In this document: piece by piece, positions 28,204-37,760 of the stretch | Numbering within the stretch: the stretch's first letter is position 1 | Layout: every line of letters starts with the position of its first letter | DNA from: Antarctobacter heliothermus | GTDB lineage: Bacteria > Pseudomonadota > Alphaproteobacteria > Rhodobacterales > Rhodobacteraceae | Direction of reading: 5' to 3' | DNA: 64,000 bases | Assembly: GCF_900188425.1 (NCBI RefSeq) | Contig: NZ_FZON01000021.1 | Coordinates: 1 to 64,000, forward strand | Notes under the pieces: model-generated | What the model saw: only the letters and a program-made list of their open reading frames with translations | Databases searched by the model: none | What the model was told of the DNA's origin: nothing | Made by a program: the position numbers and the translations under genes

Positions 28204-28586
28204 TGCGAAAACGGATTCTGGCCCTTGGCCTGACAGGATGCGCGGTGGCCGCCTCTGCCGACATCATCGAGGAACAGGGTGCCGCGCTGATGTCGTGCAG
28301 CTACACCGTCGAATGCCTCGAAGAAGAGACCTGCACCTTTGCCCAGTTCGGCCATGACGTCGACCTGCCGCAACAGATGCCCGGCGACGTGGTGCTGGAA
28401 CTGGGCACCGGCCCCGCCAAGGGCACGGCGCAGGTCGTCAACGGCCTGCTGGTGATCAACGCATCTGACACCCACGGCAGTTACCTGCTGAGCCAGACGC
28501 CGGACGGCATCGCCAAACTGAGCGTCCATTTCGCCGATCCGCTGATGGTCGTCACCTATCACGGCGCATGTGTGGTCACGGAGTGA
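28203..28586 (+). CDS. small exported protein inside the liv operon (second)
   Basis: A 127-aa protein of unknown family with a signal peptide (RKRILALGLTGCAVAASA) and four cysteines in a short stretch after it (MSCSYTVECLEEETC) plus one near the C-terminus. AAGGAG lies 8 bp before the ATG at 28203; an ATG one codon earlier is equally possible. The start overlaps the preceding stop. It sits between livF and livH in the same direction. Function unknown. Confidence 0.72.
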   Translation: MRKRILALGLTGCAVAASADIIEEQGAALMSCSYTVECLEEETCTFAQFGHDVDLPQQMPGDVVLELGTGPAKGTAQVVNGLLVINASDTHGSYLLSQTPDGIAKLSVHFADPLMVVTYHGACVVTE

Positions 28587-28662
28587 CCGGACACATGACC
28601 GACATACACACAACAAGAGCCGCCGGAGCAACCGCGCGGCCGACCAACGAGGGCAACCCCTG

Positions 28663-29673
28663 ATGGACTTTATCAACGCCATCGTGGCGCTATCCAACTT
28701 CGTTCTCATCCCGGCGATGACCTATGGCAGCCAACTGGCGCTTGGGGCGCTGGGGGTGACGCTGATCTATGGCATCCTGCGCTTTTCCAACTTTGCGCAT
28801 GGCGACACCATGGCCTTTGGCACGATGGTCGTGATCCTGTTCACTTGGCTGTTCCAGTCCTGGGGCATCAGCCTGGGACCGTTGCCGACGGCGCTGCTGG
28901 CGATTCCCTTCGGGATCGCCGGGACCGCCGCGCTGATGCTGATCACCGATCGCGGCATTTATCGGTTCTACCGCAGTCAAAAGGCCAAGCCGGTTGTCTT
29001 TGTGATCGTCTCCATCGGAGTAATGTTCATCTACAACGGGCTGACGCGTTTTATCCTTGGCACCGATGACCAGAGGTTCGACGATGGTGAACGGTTCATC
29101 ATAAACGTGCGCGAATTTAAAGAGATGACCGGCCTTGCAGAGGGTCTGGGGATCAAGACGACGCAGGGGCTGACGGTGATCACCGCCATCCTTGTGGTGA
29201 TCGTGCTGTTCTGGTTCCTGAACAAGACGCGCACCGGCAAATCCATGCGCGCCTATTCCGACAATGAGGATCTGGCGCTGCTGTCGGGGATCAACCCGGA
29301 ACGGGTGGTCATGGTGACCTGGCTGATCGTGGCGGCGCTGGTTACGATTGCGGGCACGCTGTACGGGCTGGACAAGTCGTACAAGCCCTTCACTTATTTC
29401 CAGCTGTTGCTGCCGATCTTCGCCGCCGCCATCGTCGGCGGGCTTGGCTCGCCGCTTGGGGCGATTGCGGGCGGCTTTGTCATCGCCTTCTCGGAGGTGA
29501 CAATCACCTACGCCTGGAAAAAGGTGCTGGTCTACCTGATGCCTGACGCGCTGGAGCCGTCCGGTCTCGTGCAACTTATGGCGACGGAATACAAATTCGC
29601 TGTCAGCTTTATGATCCTCGTGGTGGTGCTGTTGTTCAAGCCCACGGGCCTGTTCAAGGGGAAGTCGGTATGA
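28663..29673 (+). CDS. livH: branched-chain amino acid-type ABC transporter permease (LivH-like)
   Basis: A 336-aa inner-membrane permease with about eight helices. LGVTLIYGILRFSNFAHGDTMAFG is the conserved early segment (core YGILRFSNFAHGDTMAFG), and the coupling region near MRAYSDNEDLALLSGIN and GGLGSPLGAIAGGF is intact. The ATG at 28663 begins the first helix; upstream in-frame residues are hydrophilic. It overlaps the livM-type gene by 4 bp. Confidence 0.94.
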   Translation: MDFINAIVALSNFVLIPAMTYGSQLALGALGVTLIYGILRFSNFAHGDTMAFGTMVVILFTWLFQSWGISLGPLPTALLAIPFGIAGTAALMLITDRGIYRFYRSQKAKPVVFVIVSIGVMFIYNGLTRFILGTDDQRFDDGERFIINVREFKEMTGLAEGLGIKTTQGLTVITAILVVIVLFWFLNKTRTGKSMRAYSDNEDLALLSGINPERVVMVTWLIVAALVTIAGTLYGLDKSYKPFTYFQLLLPIFAAAIVGGLGSPLGAIAGGFVIAFSEVTITYAWKKVLVYLMPDALEPSGLVQLMATEYKFAVSFMILVVVLLFKPTGLFKGKSV

Positions 29674-30962
29674 GCAACCATATCCGAACCGTCACACTCT
29701 TTGCTTTTGTCGCGCTGCTGATTGTCGGCACCGGCATGTTGCAAAGCTGGGATCTTGCGCTGGTCATCCTCAACATGGGCCTGATCAGCGCCATCATGGC
29801 GTTGGGGGTGAACCTGCAATGGGGCATCGCCGGGCTGTTCAACGTCGGTGTCATGGGGTTTGTCGCCCTTGGTGGCATGGCGGTCATGCTGACCTCTGTC
29901 GATCCGGTGCCAGAGGCCTGGGCCGCGGGCGGGGTGCGGGCCTTGTTTGCGCTGATCCTGGGCGCGGGCACCATCATCGTCACCTTCTTTGCATGGAAAA
30001 AGACCAAGAACCGCTATCTGGCAGCGGCGCTGCTGGTCGCCGGGTTCGTGATCTATCGCATGGTGCGTGACCCTGCCGTGGATGCCATCGAGGCGGTGAA
30101 CCCTGCTGGCACCGGCTTTCTGGGCGGGTTGGGCCTGCCGGTGGTGATCGGCTGGATGGTCGGCGGATTGCTGGCCGCAGGCGCTGCATGGATCATCGGC
30201 AAGACGGCGCTGGGGCTGCGGTCGGACTATCTGGCCATCGCGACGCTGGGAATCTCCGAGATCATCATCGCGATCATGAAAAACGAGGAATGGCTAACAC
30301 GCGGCGTCAAGAACGTCTCTGGCCTGCCCCGCCCGGTTCCCGACGCCATCGAGTTGCAAAATGATCCTGCCTTTGTGGAACGTGCGGCGGGCTTTGGTCT
30401 GGATGCCACCGCCGCCTCGACCTTGTATATCAAGATCAGCTACGGGCTGATGTTTGCGGTCGTTCTGGTGATCCTTCTGGTGCTGGCGCAACTGGCGCTG
30501 AACTCTCCCTGGGGCCGGATGATGCGGGCGATCCGCGACAATGAAACCTCGTCGCGCGCGATGGGCAAGGACGTCACCTATCGCCATTTGCAGGTCTTTA
30601 TCCTGGGCTCTGCCATCTGCGGTATCGCGGGCGCAATGATGACCACGCTGGACGGCCAATTGATCCCGACCACATATCAGCCGCTGCGCTATACCTTCCT
30701 GATCTGGGTGATGGTGATTGTCGGCGGATCGGGCAACAACCTGGGCGCGGTGCTGGGCGGTTTCCTGATCTGGTTCCTCTGGGTGCAGGTCGAAACGCTG
30801 GGCCCCGGATTCATGACCTGGGTCACAAGCTGGATGCCCGACGATTCCAATCTCAAGGCTCATCTTCTGGACAGCGTGCAGCATATGCGCCTGCTGACCA
30901 TGGGGGTGATCCTGCTGATGGTATTGCGGTTCAGCCCACGCGGGCTGCTGCCGGAACGCTGA
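29670..30962 (+). CDS. livM: branched-chain amino acid-type ABC transporter permease (LivM-like)
   Basis: A 430-aa permease, partner of LivH. Segments LGVNLQWGIAGLFNVGVMGF, the coupling segment MMRAIRDNETSSRAMGKDV, and VIVGGSGNNLGAVLGGF are characteristic. It is longer than the usual LivM because of an extra helical and polar insertion around residues 85-165 (TKNRYLAAALLVAGF and following). Last gene of the liv cluster; no strong terminator is seen downstream. Confidence 0.93.
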   Translation: MSNHIRTVTLFAFVALLIVGTGMLQSWDLALVILNMGLISAIMALGVNLQWGIAGLFNVGVMGFVALGGMAVMLTSVDPVPEAWAAGGVRALFALILGAGTIIVTFFAWKKTKNRYLAAALLVAGFVIYRMVRDPAVDAIEAVNPAGTGFLGGLGLPVVIGWMVGGLLAAGAAWIIGKTALGLRSDYLAIATLGISEIIIAIMKNEEWLTRGVKNVSGLPRPVPDAIELQNDPAFVERAAGFGLDATAASTLYIKISYGLMFAVVLVILLVLAQLALNSPWGRMMRAIRDNETSSRAMGKDVTYRHLQVFILGSAICGIAGAMMTTLDGQLIPTTYQPLRYTFLIWVMVIVGGSGNNLGAVLGGFLIWFLWVQVETLGPGFMTWVTSWMPDDSNLKAHLLDSVQHMRLLTMGVILLMVLRFSPRGLLPER

Positions 30963-31126
30963 TTCAGCCAGTCGCGCTGTCCCCCGTCACAGGGCGGCGG
31001 CGCGACTGTGCCTGCGGCATCCGGTCAATAGGCCCTTGGTCGCAATGGATGCGACCCCTTTCCCCTTTTTCAACGTCCACAAAAAAGATACATTTCAGAG
31101 TCGGCGGACATGAAGGAGCGCCTGAC

Positions 31127-31360
31127 ATGAACTGGCATGAGCTTTCGGCAAACTGGGACAACACGGTTGGCAAGCTGCAAACCTGGTTTCCCGCGCTGGA
31201 CCGCAGTCGCCTGGCGGACCCGCCGCGCGACAGCCGCGCGCTGACCCGCCACATCGCCGATATGCATGAGCTGACCGTCGAAGAGGCGCGAGACGCGTTG
31301 CAGGATTTCATGCACCGTGAGGATCTTGCCCGTCGGGCCACCGAACTGGCCAGCCAGTAG
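31127..31360 (+). CDS. small hypothetical protein, CsbD-like layout
   Basis: A 77-aa soluble acidic protein. MNWHELSANWDNTVGKLQ opens like the CsbD/YjbJ stress-protein family (N-W followed by a G-K), but the rest is too divergent for a firm call. The ATG at 31127 has AAGGAG ten bases upstream. It converges with the XRE-cupin gene. Confidence 0.6.
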   Translation: MNWHELSANWDNTVGKLQTWFPALDRSRLADPPRDSRALTRHIADMHELTVEEARDALQDFMHREDLARRATELASQ

Positions 31361-31381
31361 CAGGTCAGCCACAGTAGAGGA

Positions 31382-32002
31382 TCAGCCCAGCGACGTGACC
31401 CAAAGGATGGTTGCATCCTCGGGCGAGGCTGACACGACGTTGTGCCCCATGGTCGCGTCGTAGTAGGCGCTGTCGCCGCGTTTCATCTCGATCGGTTCGT
31501 AAAATTCCGTGTACAGCCGGACCACCCCGGTCAGGACATACAGAAACTCCTCACCGTCGTGGCGGACCCAGCCGTCAAACTCTTCCATGCTGCGGGCCCG
31601 GACACGCGCCCGGTAGGGCAGCATTTTCTTGCGCGTCAGGCTTTCGGCCAGCAGTTCATGTTCATAGGTGGCGGTGGCGTGGCTCTGACCCGCGTCCGAC
31701 CGGGTCACGGCCATCCGGCCATTGACCTTTTCCTGCTGCGGCTGAGTGAACAACTGCGGCACAGAGATTTCCAGCCCGACGGCGAGTTTCTTCAACGCGT
31801 CATAGGTCGGCGACATCTGTCCGTTTTCGATCTTGGACAAGGTCGATCGGGCCAAACCCGCCTGACGCGCCGCCTGTTCCAGCGTCCAGTTGCGTTCCTT
31901 GCGCAGCTCGCGCACGCGGTGGCCAAGGTCCAGAGGCTCTGGCTGGGGCGCGTCGCCGGACTCGCGGGCGATGCGGATCAGGGATTTGGGATCTCGCGAC
32001 AT
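31382..32002 (-). CDS. XRE-family regulator with C-terminal cupin domain
   Basis: A 206-aa regulator. A helix-turn-helix (about residues 28-85; RVRELRKERNWTLEQAARQAGLARSTLSKIENGQ) precedes a cupin domain (about 135-203; EEFLYVLTGVVRLY, GDSAYYDATMGHNVV). This domain order is typical of small-ligand-responsive repressors. It is divergently transcribed from an acyl-CoA ligase gene 82 bp away, its likely target. Confidence 0.88.
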   Translation of the reverse strand: MSRDPKSLIRIARESGDAPQPEPLDLGHRVRELRKERNWTLEQAARQAGLARSTLSKIENGQMSPTYDALKKLAVGLEISVPQLFTQPQQEKVNGRMAVTRSDAGQSHATATYEHELLAESLTRKKMLPYRARVRARSMEEFDGWVRHDGEEFLYVLTGVVRLYTEFYEPIEMKRGDSAYYDATMGHNVVSASPEDATILWVTSLG

Positions 32003-32084
32003 AATCAGGTGCTATAGGATGGTGCCCGCAGTGTTGCAAGCGCGCCCCTTGCAGGCGCGCGCATTGCGGGCTACGCGAAGCGTC

Positions 32085-33605
32085 ATGTCCATGACCGTAT
32101 CGCTCTTTGATGAGGGGGCGTTTGCGCCCTGCCCGCCCAACTTCAACCTGGCTGCCCATGTGTTGGCGGCCGGTAGTGCCGTGCCCGACAAGATCGCGCT
32201 GGCGGTGGTCCGGCCAACTGGCGCGCAGCGCTGGTCCTACGCCCGGTTGACGGCGGCGGTGCGCGGGACGGCCACTGGGCTGTTGAACGCGGGCCTGACC
32301 CCTGGTGACATCCTGCTGATGCGGCTGGGCAATACCGTCGATTTTCCCATTGCCTACCTTGGGGCCATCGCGGCGGGCATCGTGCCAGTTCCGACCTCGT
32401 CGCAGCTGACTGTGCCTGAAGTGACCAAGATCATCGACCGTCTTGCACCAAAGGCCATCCTTCGTGCCGAAAACGTCCCTTGCCCGGACACCGACCTGCC
32501 GGTGTTCGGACCGGAAAGCTATGAGGCATGGCACGACCTGCCGCCTGCCGACTATGCCCTGGGCGACCCAGAGCGGCTGGCATATATCATCTACACCTCC
32601 GGCACTTCTGGAACGCCGCGCGCGGTCGGTCATGCCCACCGGGCGATCTGGTCCCGGCAGATGATGATGGACGGCTGGTACGGGCTGCGCCCCGACGACC
32701 GTCTGTTGCATGCAGGCGCCTTCAACTGGACCTATACGCTGGGCACCGGGTTGATGGACCCCTGGACGATGGGTGCCACCGCGCTGATCCCCGCCGCAGG
32801 CAGCGATCCGGCGCAACTGGCGCTGCTGATGAAACGGTTCGAGGCGACGATCTTTGCCGCTGCACCGGGAGTCTACCGGCAGATGCTGAAATTCCCTGTC
32901 CCGCCGATGCCCGCCCTGCGGCATGGGCTGGCGGCGGGCGAAAAGCTGTCCAGCGCGCTGCGCGACGGCTGGCGCGCGGAAACCGGTACAGAGATCTTTG
33001 AGGCCTACGGTATGTCGGAATGTTCGACCTTCATCTCTGCCGCGCCCGACGTGCCAACGGTCGCGGGCACCCTGGGCCGGCCCCAACACGGGCGGCAGGT
33101 GGCAATCCTTGACCACGACGGACACCCCGCGCCGCTGAACACCGAAGGCGTCATTGCCATTGCCCGCACCGATCCGGGCCTGATGCTGCGCTATGTCGGT
33201 GCGCCCGAGGCGACGGCAGAGAAGTTCAGCGGCGACTGGTTCTTGACCGGAGATCGCGGCACGATGGATGCAGCGGGCCATGTGACCTACCTGGGCCGCG
33301 ATGACGACATGATGAACGCGGGCGGCTACCGCGTCTCTCCGCTAGAGGTCGAGGCCGCGCTGGCCGGGTTGCCCGGGGTGATCGAACTGGCGGTGACGGA
33401 TATTTCAGTCAAACAAGACGTGCGCCTTGTGGTCGCCTTCTACACCGCAGATCAGGAACTGGACGAGGACACCCTGAAGGCCGAGGCCGCAACCCGGCTG
33501 GCGCGCTACAAATGTCCGCGCAGCTTTGTCCGCGTCGATGCCCTGCCCCGCAACCCCAATGGCAAGCTGCTGCGCAACCGGCTCCGGTCGCATGTGATCG
33601 GCTAG
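32085..33605 (+). CDS. AMP-dependent acyl-CoA synthetase/ligase (benzoate-CoA ligase-like)
   Basis: A 506-aa adenylate-forming enzyme: phosphate-binding loop YTSGTSGTPRAV, AYGMSECSTFI, the adenine/ribose motif WFLTGDRG and the C-terminal NPNGKLLRNRL lysine motif. In the first loop the usual K-G following the proline is R-A, so the loop is atypical but the catalytic C-terminal lysine is kept. The layout resembles aromatic or short-chain acyl-CoA ligases; substrate unknown. The ATG at 32085 is followed by another two codons later. Divergent from an XRE-cupin regulator. Confidence 0.85.
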   Translation: MSMTVSLFDEGAFAPCPPNFNLAAHVLAAGSAVPDKIALAVVRPTGAQRWSYARLTAAVRGTATGLLNAGLTPGDILLMRLGNTVDFPIAYLGAIAAGIVPVPTSSQLTVPEVTKIIDRLAPKAILRAENVPCPDTDLPVFGPESYEAWHDLPPADYALGDPERLAYIIYTSGTSGTPRAVGHAHRAIWSRQMMMDGWYGLRPDDRLLHAGAFNWTYTLGTGLMDPWTMGATALIPAAGSDPAQLALLMKRFEATIFAAAPGVYRQMLKFPVPPMPALRHGLAAGEKLSSALRDGWRAETGTEIFEAYGMSECSTFISAAPDVPTVAGTLGRPQHGRQVAILDHDGHPAPLNTEGVIAIARTDPGLMLRYVGAPEATAEKFSGDWFLTGDRGTMDAAGHVTYLGRDDDMMNAGGYRVSPLEVEAALAGLPGVIELAVTDISVKQDVRLVVAFYTADQELDEDTLKAEAATRLARYKCPRSFVRVDALPRNPNGKLLRNRLRSHVIG

Positions 33606-33668
33606 CAGCGACGAAACGTCGACTCTGCGCCACGCGCGTGCCATCTAGGAAGAAAATACGAGGTTCCC

Positions 33669-34313
33669 ATGATCCAACTCGACATCTTTTCCGATCCCAT
33701 CTGTCCCTGGTGCTATATCGGCAAGGCGCATCTTGACCGCGCGTTGCAGGACTATCCGGATCATCCGTTCCAGATCCGCTGGCTGCCGTTCATGCTGAAC
33801 CCCGACATGCCCGCCGAGGGGATGGGCCGCCGCGCCTATCTGGAACAGAAATTCGGCGGCAAGGACGGCGCCATTCAGGCCTATATGCCGGTGCAGGGCG
33901 CCGCCGAGAAGGCCGGGCTGACCATGCATCTGGACGCGATCGAAAAGACCCCAAGCACCATCAACGCGCATCGCCTGATCCACTGGGCAGAGATCGAGGG
34001 CCGTCAGACGGCGGTGGTGTCCGCCCTGTTCCGGGCCTATTTCGTCGACGGCAGAGACATTGGCGACACCGAGGTTCTGGCAGACGTGGCCGACACGCAG
34101 GGCATGGACGCCAGCCTGATCCTGCGCCTGCTGGCCTCGGACGAGGACCGGCGCGAAATCGTCGAACGTGACGCGACGGCGCGGGGCATGGGGATCAATT
34201 CTGTCCCCACTTTCATCGTCGCGGGACGCCACGCGGTTCCCGGCGCGCAGCCGCCCGAACTGTGGCGCCGCGTTATTGATGAATTGCGCGCGGGGGCCGA
34301 TCCCGCCGCATGA
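33669..34313 (+). CDS. DsbA/FrnE-family thiol oxidoreductase
   Basis: A 214-aa cytoplasmic-type DsbA-fold protein of the FrnE/2-hydroxychromene isomerase-like group. The active-site motif CPWC (Cys12, Cys15), the helical insert and the cis-proline segment GINSVPTFIV are present. No signal peptide. It overlaps the following potassium channel gene by 4 bp. Confidence 0.88.
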   Translation: MIQLDIFSDPICPWCYIGKAHLDRALQDYPDHPFQIRWLPFMLNPDMPAEGMGRRAYLEQKFGGKDGAIQAYMPVQGAAEKAGLTMHLDAIEKTPSTINAHRLIHWAEIEGRQTAVVSALFRAYFVDGRDIGDTEVLADVADTQGMDASLILRLLASDEDRREIVERDATARGMGINSVPTFIVAGRHAVPGAQPPELWRRVIDELRAGADPAA

Positions 34314-34669
34314 CAAGACTGCGTTTTCTTAGCCTGTTTTTGACGTTGGGCCTGATAATCGCATTGGGCACCGTATTCTTTCGTTATGTCGAAGGCTGGA
34401 GCTGGTTGGATTCCTATTTCTTTTCCGTGGTGACCCTGTCGACGGTGGGTTACGGCGAACTGGTGCCGGCAACTGCGGCAGGCAAGATCGGGACCACGGT
34501 GTTTATCCTGCTGGGGCTGGGCATTTTTGCGGTGGCGATCCAGCAATTCGGTGTGTTTGCCATGCGCAAGCGCGAAGAGCATACCGAATGGCTGGTGGCC
34601 CGCCTTGGCCATGACAAGGACCCGCGCCATCCCGCTAACGAAGATGACCCGCCCGACGCCGCCAGTTGA
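34310..34669 (+). CDS. small two-transmembrane potassium channel
   Basis: A 119-aa ion channel of the bacterial two-helix type: a first helix (about residues 5-25), a pore loop with selectivity filter TVGYG at about 45, a second helix (about 60-80), and a hydrophilic C-terminal tail. No RCK regulatory domain. Start overlaps the stop of the FrnE-like gene, so the two are likely coupled. Confidence 0.85.
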   Translation: MTRLRFLSLFLTLGLIIALGTVFFRYVEGWSWLDSYFFSVVTLSTVGYGELVPATAAGKIGTTVFILLGLGIFAVAIQQFGVFAMRKREEHTEWLVARLGHDKDPRHPANEDDPPDAAS

Positions 34670-34725
34670 TCTGTTTATCCTGCGGGGAGCGTGATAAGGG
34701 CGGCAGACCAGCATCCGAGGTCCCC

Positions 34726-35982
34726 ATGCACTCTCCCCAGGACGCCCCCACGCCATCCCGGACTGTCGCGTCCGGACCCTCGGCGCTACCCGGTCGCGTG
34801 GAACTCATTGCGCTGATGGCGATGATGGCCGCGACCATCGCCTTTTCGATCGACGCCATGTTGCCGGCGCTGCCCGCCATGGCCGCGGACCTGAGCCCGG
34901 AGGCCCCGAACCAGGTCCAGCTGGTGGTGACAATCTTTGTGCTGGGCATGGGGCTGGGCACGCTGTTCACTGGACCGTTGTCCGACACGTTCGGACGCAA
35001 ACCCGTGGTGCTGGCGGGCTGCGGGCTGTACATCGTGTCCGCTGCACTGGCGGCGCAGGCCGACAGTTTGGGCCTGTTGCTGGCCGCGCGACTGGTCCAG
35101 GGGTTGGGCGCGGCCGGGCCACGCGTGGTGGTCATGGCGATCATCCGCGATCTGTTTGTCGGGCGGCAGATGGCGCAAATCATGTCCTTTGTCATGATCG
35201 TCTTTACGCTGGTCCCTGCTCTCGCCCCCAGCATCGGCGCGGCGTTGATGGCGCTGGCCGGATGGTCGGCGATCTTCTGGGCCTTTGTGATCTTCGCCGC
35301 CGTGGTCAGTCTCTGGCTGTTTTTGCGCCTGCCTGAAACGCTGCCGCGCCCCGCGCGCCGTCCGTTCAGCGCCACAGCCCTGCTGTCCGCCACGCGCGAG
35401 ATGCTGGCCAACCCGGTCGTGCGCCTGTCCATCGCGGTGCAGGCCCTGGTGTTCGCGATGCTGTTCGCCACGATTTCCAGCATTCAACCGATCTATGAAT
35501 CGGTTTTTGACCGCGCCGACAGCTTTCCGATCTGGTTCGGGGTGACCGCGCTGCTGTCGGCCTCTGGCAGCGTGGTCAATGCCATGCTGGTTATGCGGTT
35601 GGGGATGCGGCGGCTGGTGTCGGTGATGCTGGGCGTTCAGATTATGGTCAGCACGGTTTTGTTGACAGCCATTCTGGTGGGTCTGGCAGGCGACGGCCTG
35701 TTTGCCATGTTCTTTTTCTGGCAGTTCATGGCGTTTTTTCAGGCTGGCATGACCATCGGCAACCTGAACGCCATCGCGATGGAACCCATGGGGCACATCG
35801 CCGGTATGGCCGCCTCTATCATCGGATTTATCGCAACGGTTGTGGCGGTATTGCTGGCGGTGCCTGTCGGACTGCTGTTCAACGGGACGGCCATTCCGCT
35901 GACCCTGGGCGTCCTGGTCTTTGCCGTTGCCGGGCTTGCCCTGATGGCGGCCATGCGCCGGGCCGAGGACGCCGAGCGCTGA
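34726..35982 (+). CDS. Bcr/CflA-family drug-efflux MFS transporter
   Basis: A 418-aa protein with about 12 membrane helices. The early segment ALMAMMAATIAFSIDAMLPALPAM (core AFSIDAMLPALPAM) and the motif-A segment GPLSDTFGRKPVVLAG are typical of the Bcr/CflA subfamily, which exports small drugs such as bicyclomycin. The ATG at 34726 is chosen because the preceding in-frame residues have no membrane character. Substrate unproven. Confidence 0.88.
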   Translation: MHSPQDAPTPSRTVASGPSALPGRVELIALMAMMAATIAFSIDAMLPALPAMAADLSPEAPNQVQLVVTIFVLGMGLGTLFTGPLSDTFGRKPVVLAGCGLYIVSAALAAQADSLGLLLAARLVQGLGAAGPRVVVMAIIRDLFVGRQMAQIMSFVMIVFTLVPALAPSIGAALMALAGWSAIFWAFVIFAAVVSLWLFLRLPETLPRPARRPFSATALLSATREMLANPVVRLSIAVQALVFAMLFATISSIQPIYESVFDRADSFPIWFGVTALLSASGSVVNAMLVMRLGMRRLVSVMLGVQIMVSTVLLTAILVGLAGDGLFAMFFFWQFMAFFQAGMTIGNLNAIAMEPMGHIAGMAASIIGFIATVVAVLLAVPVGLLFNGTAIPLTLGVLVFAVAGLALMAAMRRAEDAER

Positions 35983-36000
35983 ACCGCCAAGGCCGATACC

Positions 36001-37548
36001 TCAGGCCTCGGACATGCCGCGTCGCAGGTCGTCCTCGGTGAAGGTAAAGGCCTGAATGTCACAAGACAGTTTCTTGGAGGCGATGGTCATTTTTCGCGAC
36101 CGCGCAGCCAGGGTGCGGCCTGTTTCGGCGGCGACACCAAACTGGCGATCCGCGTCGCAGATAGCCGCGTTCAGCTCTTGCAACGCCGCTATCAGATCGG
36201 CGTTCCGGGTCGAAATTGCTTGTGTGACCTCACTTGCTTGCGCCGCTTTTTCCTGGATCTCAGTCACGCTGTGACCCACCGCATCCACCAATTCCGCGCC
36301 GGTCTTGACCTGTTGTGAACTGTGCGTGATCAATTTTCGTATCCCTGCTGCCGCCTCTGACGTGCTTTGCGCCAGGTGCCGGACCTCTGTGGCGACAACG
36401 GCAAATCCCTTGCCCGACGGACCGGCGCGCGCCGCCTCGACCCCGGCATTCAGCGCCAAAAGATTGGTCTGGAACGATACATCGTCAATCAGATCGACGA
36501 TCCGGGAAATCTGGCGCGAGCTGTCCTCGATTCCGCGCATGGCGGTCACAGCCTGCGTGGTCACGGCGTCAATCCGCTCTGCGCTGGTGCGCGCCTGTCC
36601 CGCAGAGGCGGCGGCCTGGCCGGCCTGTTCCACGGTCTTGGCCAACCTGTCGAGAAGGTTGGCCGACGATCCTGTCATCTCCTGAAGGTGTTTTGCCTGC
36701 TGATCGGATCGGCCGGACATGTCGATCATCTCTTGTGCCAATACCTGAGCCTCTGCGGTAAAGACCCCGGCAAGGTCGCTGGCGTTCAAAAAGGCATCGC
36801 GCAGGGTTTCAACGGTGGTGTTGAAATCCTCACGCATGATTTCATAGGTCTGAGGAAACGGTCGGGCAATCGAACAGGTCATGTCCCGTCCGCTGAGCCG
36901 TGACAACGCAATGCGCACCTCATCAATGACCTCTTGCGAAACGCGCTGTGCGGATTCTGCCTCTGCCTGGGCATCTGCGGCCATGCGGCGCTCTGTCTCC
37001 AGCCGGATTGCGGCCTGTTCGATTTGTTCGCGTGCCTTGCGTCGCTGCAATATCGCCACCGCCAGCACCCCGCCCTCGAGCACCACTAGCGCCAAGTGCA
37101 ACCCGCCTTGCAGCAGCGCCGCCCGGCTTTCCACCAGCGGCAGGCCCGGTGTCGGCCAATAGAATGCCGCCGCCAGCAAAAAGGCCGATGTCAGCGCACA
37201 GGCCAGGATCAGCGCACGCACGCGCCGCTGCGTCGAGATGATCGCCAACAGTGCGAAAAAGATGACATAGGTATCGGTTTGCCACGGATGGCCGGCGAAC
37301 TGCACGGTGAGCAGGCAGGCCTGAGCGATCAGCATGGACGCGATGAGGGTATCGCCCAGCCCGCCGTTTATGCGCCCCGCCAGCACCGCTCCCCCGGCCG
37401 CCAGGGGCAGTCCGAACAACAGCATCGCGGTCAGGCTCTGCCCCGACAGCCAGATGACGCCAAAGGCCAACGGTGCAAACAGCACGCTGATACCCGTCGC
37501 AAGGAGGCGCCCGTCAAACCGATCCAGCATAGGTGTTGGCGTACTCAT
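36001..37548 (-). CDS. methyl-accepting chemotaxis protein with multi-helix membrane domain
   Basis: A 515-aa chemoreceptor. The N-terminal region (about residues 15-175) has around six hydrophobic helices and no large periplasmic ligand domain, so it may sense within the membrane. A coiled-coil and HAMP-like stretch (about 175-240) leads into the signalling domain (about 260-500) with the hairpin tip [22 protein letters not shown] (core [18 protein letters not shown]) and [14 protein letters not shown]. It converges with the MFS gene. Cognate che genes are not in this window. Confidence 0.9.
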   Translation of the reverse strand: MSTPTPMLDRFDGRLLATGISVLFAPLAFGVIWLSGQSLTAMLLFGLPLAAGGAVLAGRINGGLGDTLIASMLIAQACLLTVQFAGHPWQTDTYVIFFALLAIISTQRRVRALILACALTSAFLLAAAFYWPTPGLPLVESRAALLQGGLHLALVVLEGGVLAVAILQRRKAREQIEQAAIRLETERRMAADAQAEAESAQRVSQEVIDEVRIALSRLSGRDMTCSIARPFPQTYEIMREDFNTTVETLRDAFLNASDLAGVFTAEAQVLAQEMIDMSGRSDQQAKHLQEMTGSSANLLDRLAKTVEQAGQAAASAGQARTSAERIDAVTTQAVTAMRGIEDSSRQISRIVDLIDDVSFQTNLLALNAGVEAARAGPSGKGFAVVATEVRHLAQSTSEAAAGIRKLITHSSQQVKTGAELVDAVGHSVTEIQEKAAQASEVTQAISTRNADLIAALQELNAAICDADRQFGVAAETGRTLAARSRKMTIASKKLSCDIQAFTFTEDDLRRGMSEA

Positions 37549-37760
37549 GAATCGACACTCCGAGTTGCCCTCTGACCGAGAGGTAGCGCGGCGTCCTTAC
37601 GCATGGATTAATGCTCAAATTTTAGGGCCTGAATCTGCCTGTCACGCGCGATGGCAGGGCCGGTTCAGGTAAATTGTGTATACCTTGGCATACCGCATTC
37701 TCGCGCCTGCAGAAAACCGCTATGACAGAGACGAGTCACCCAAAGCCGAAGGGGCGCATC

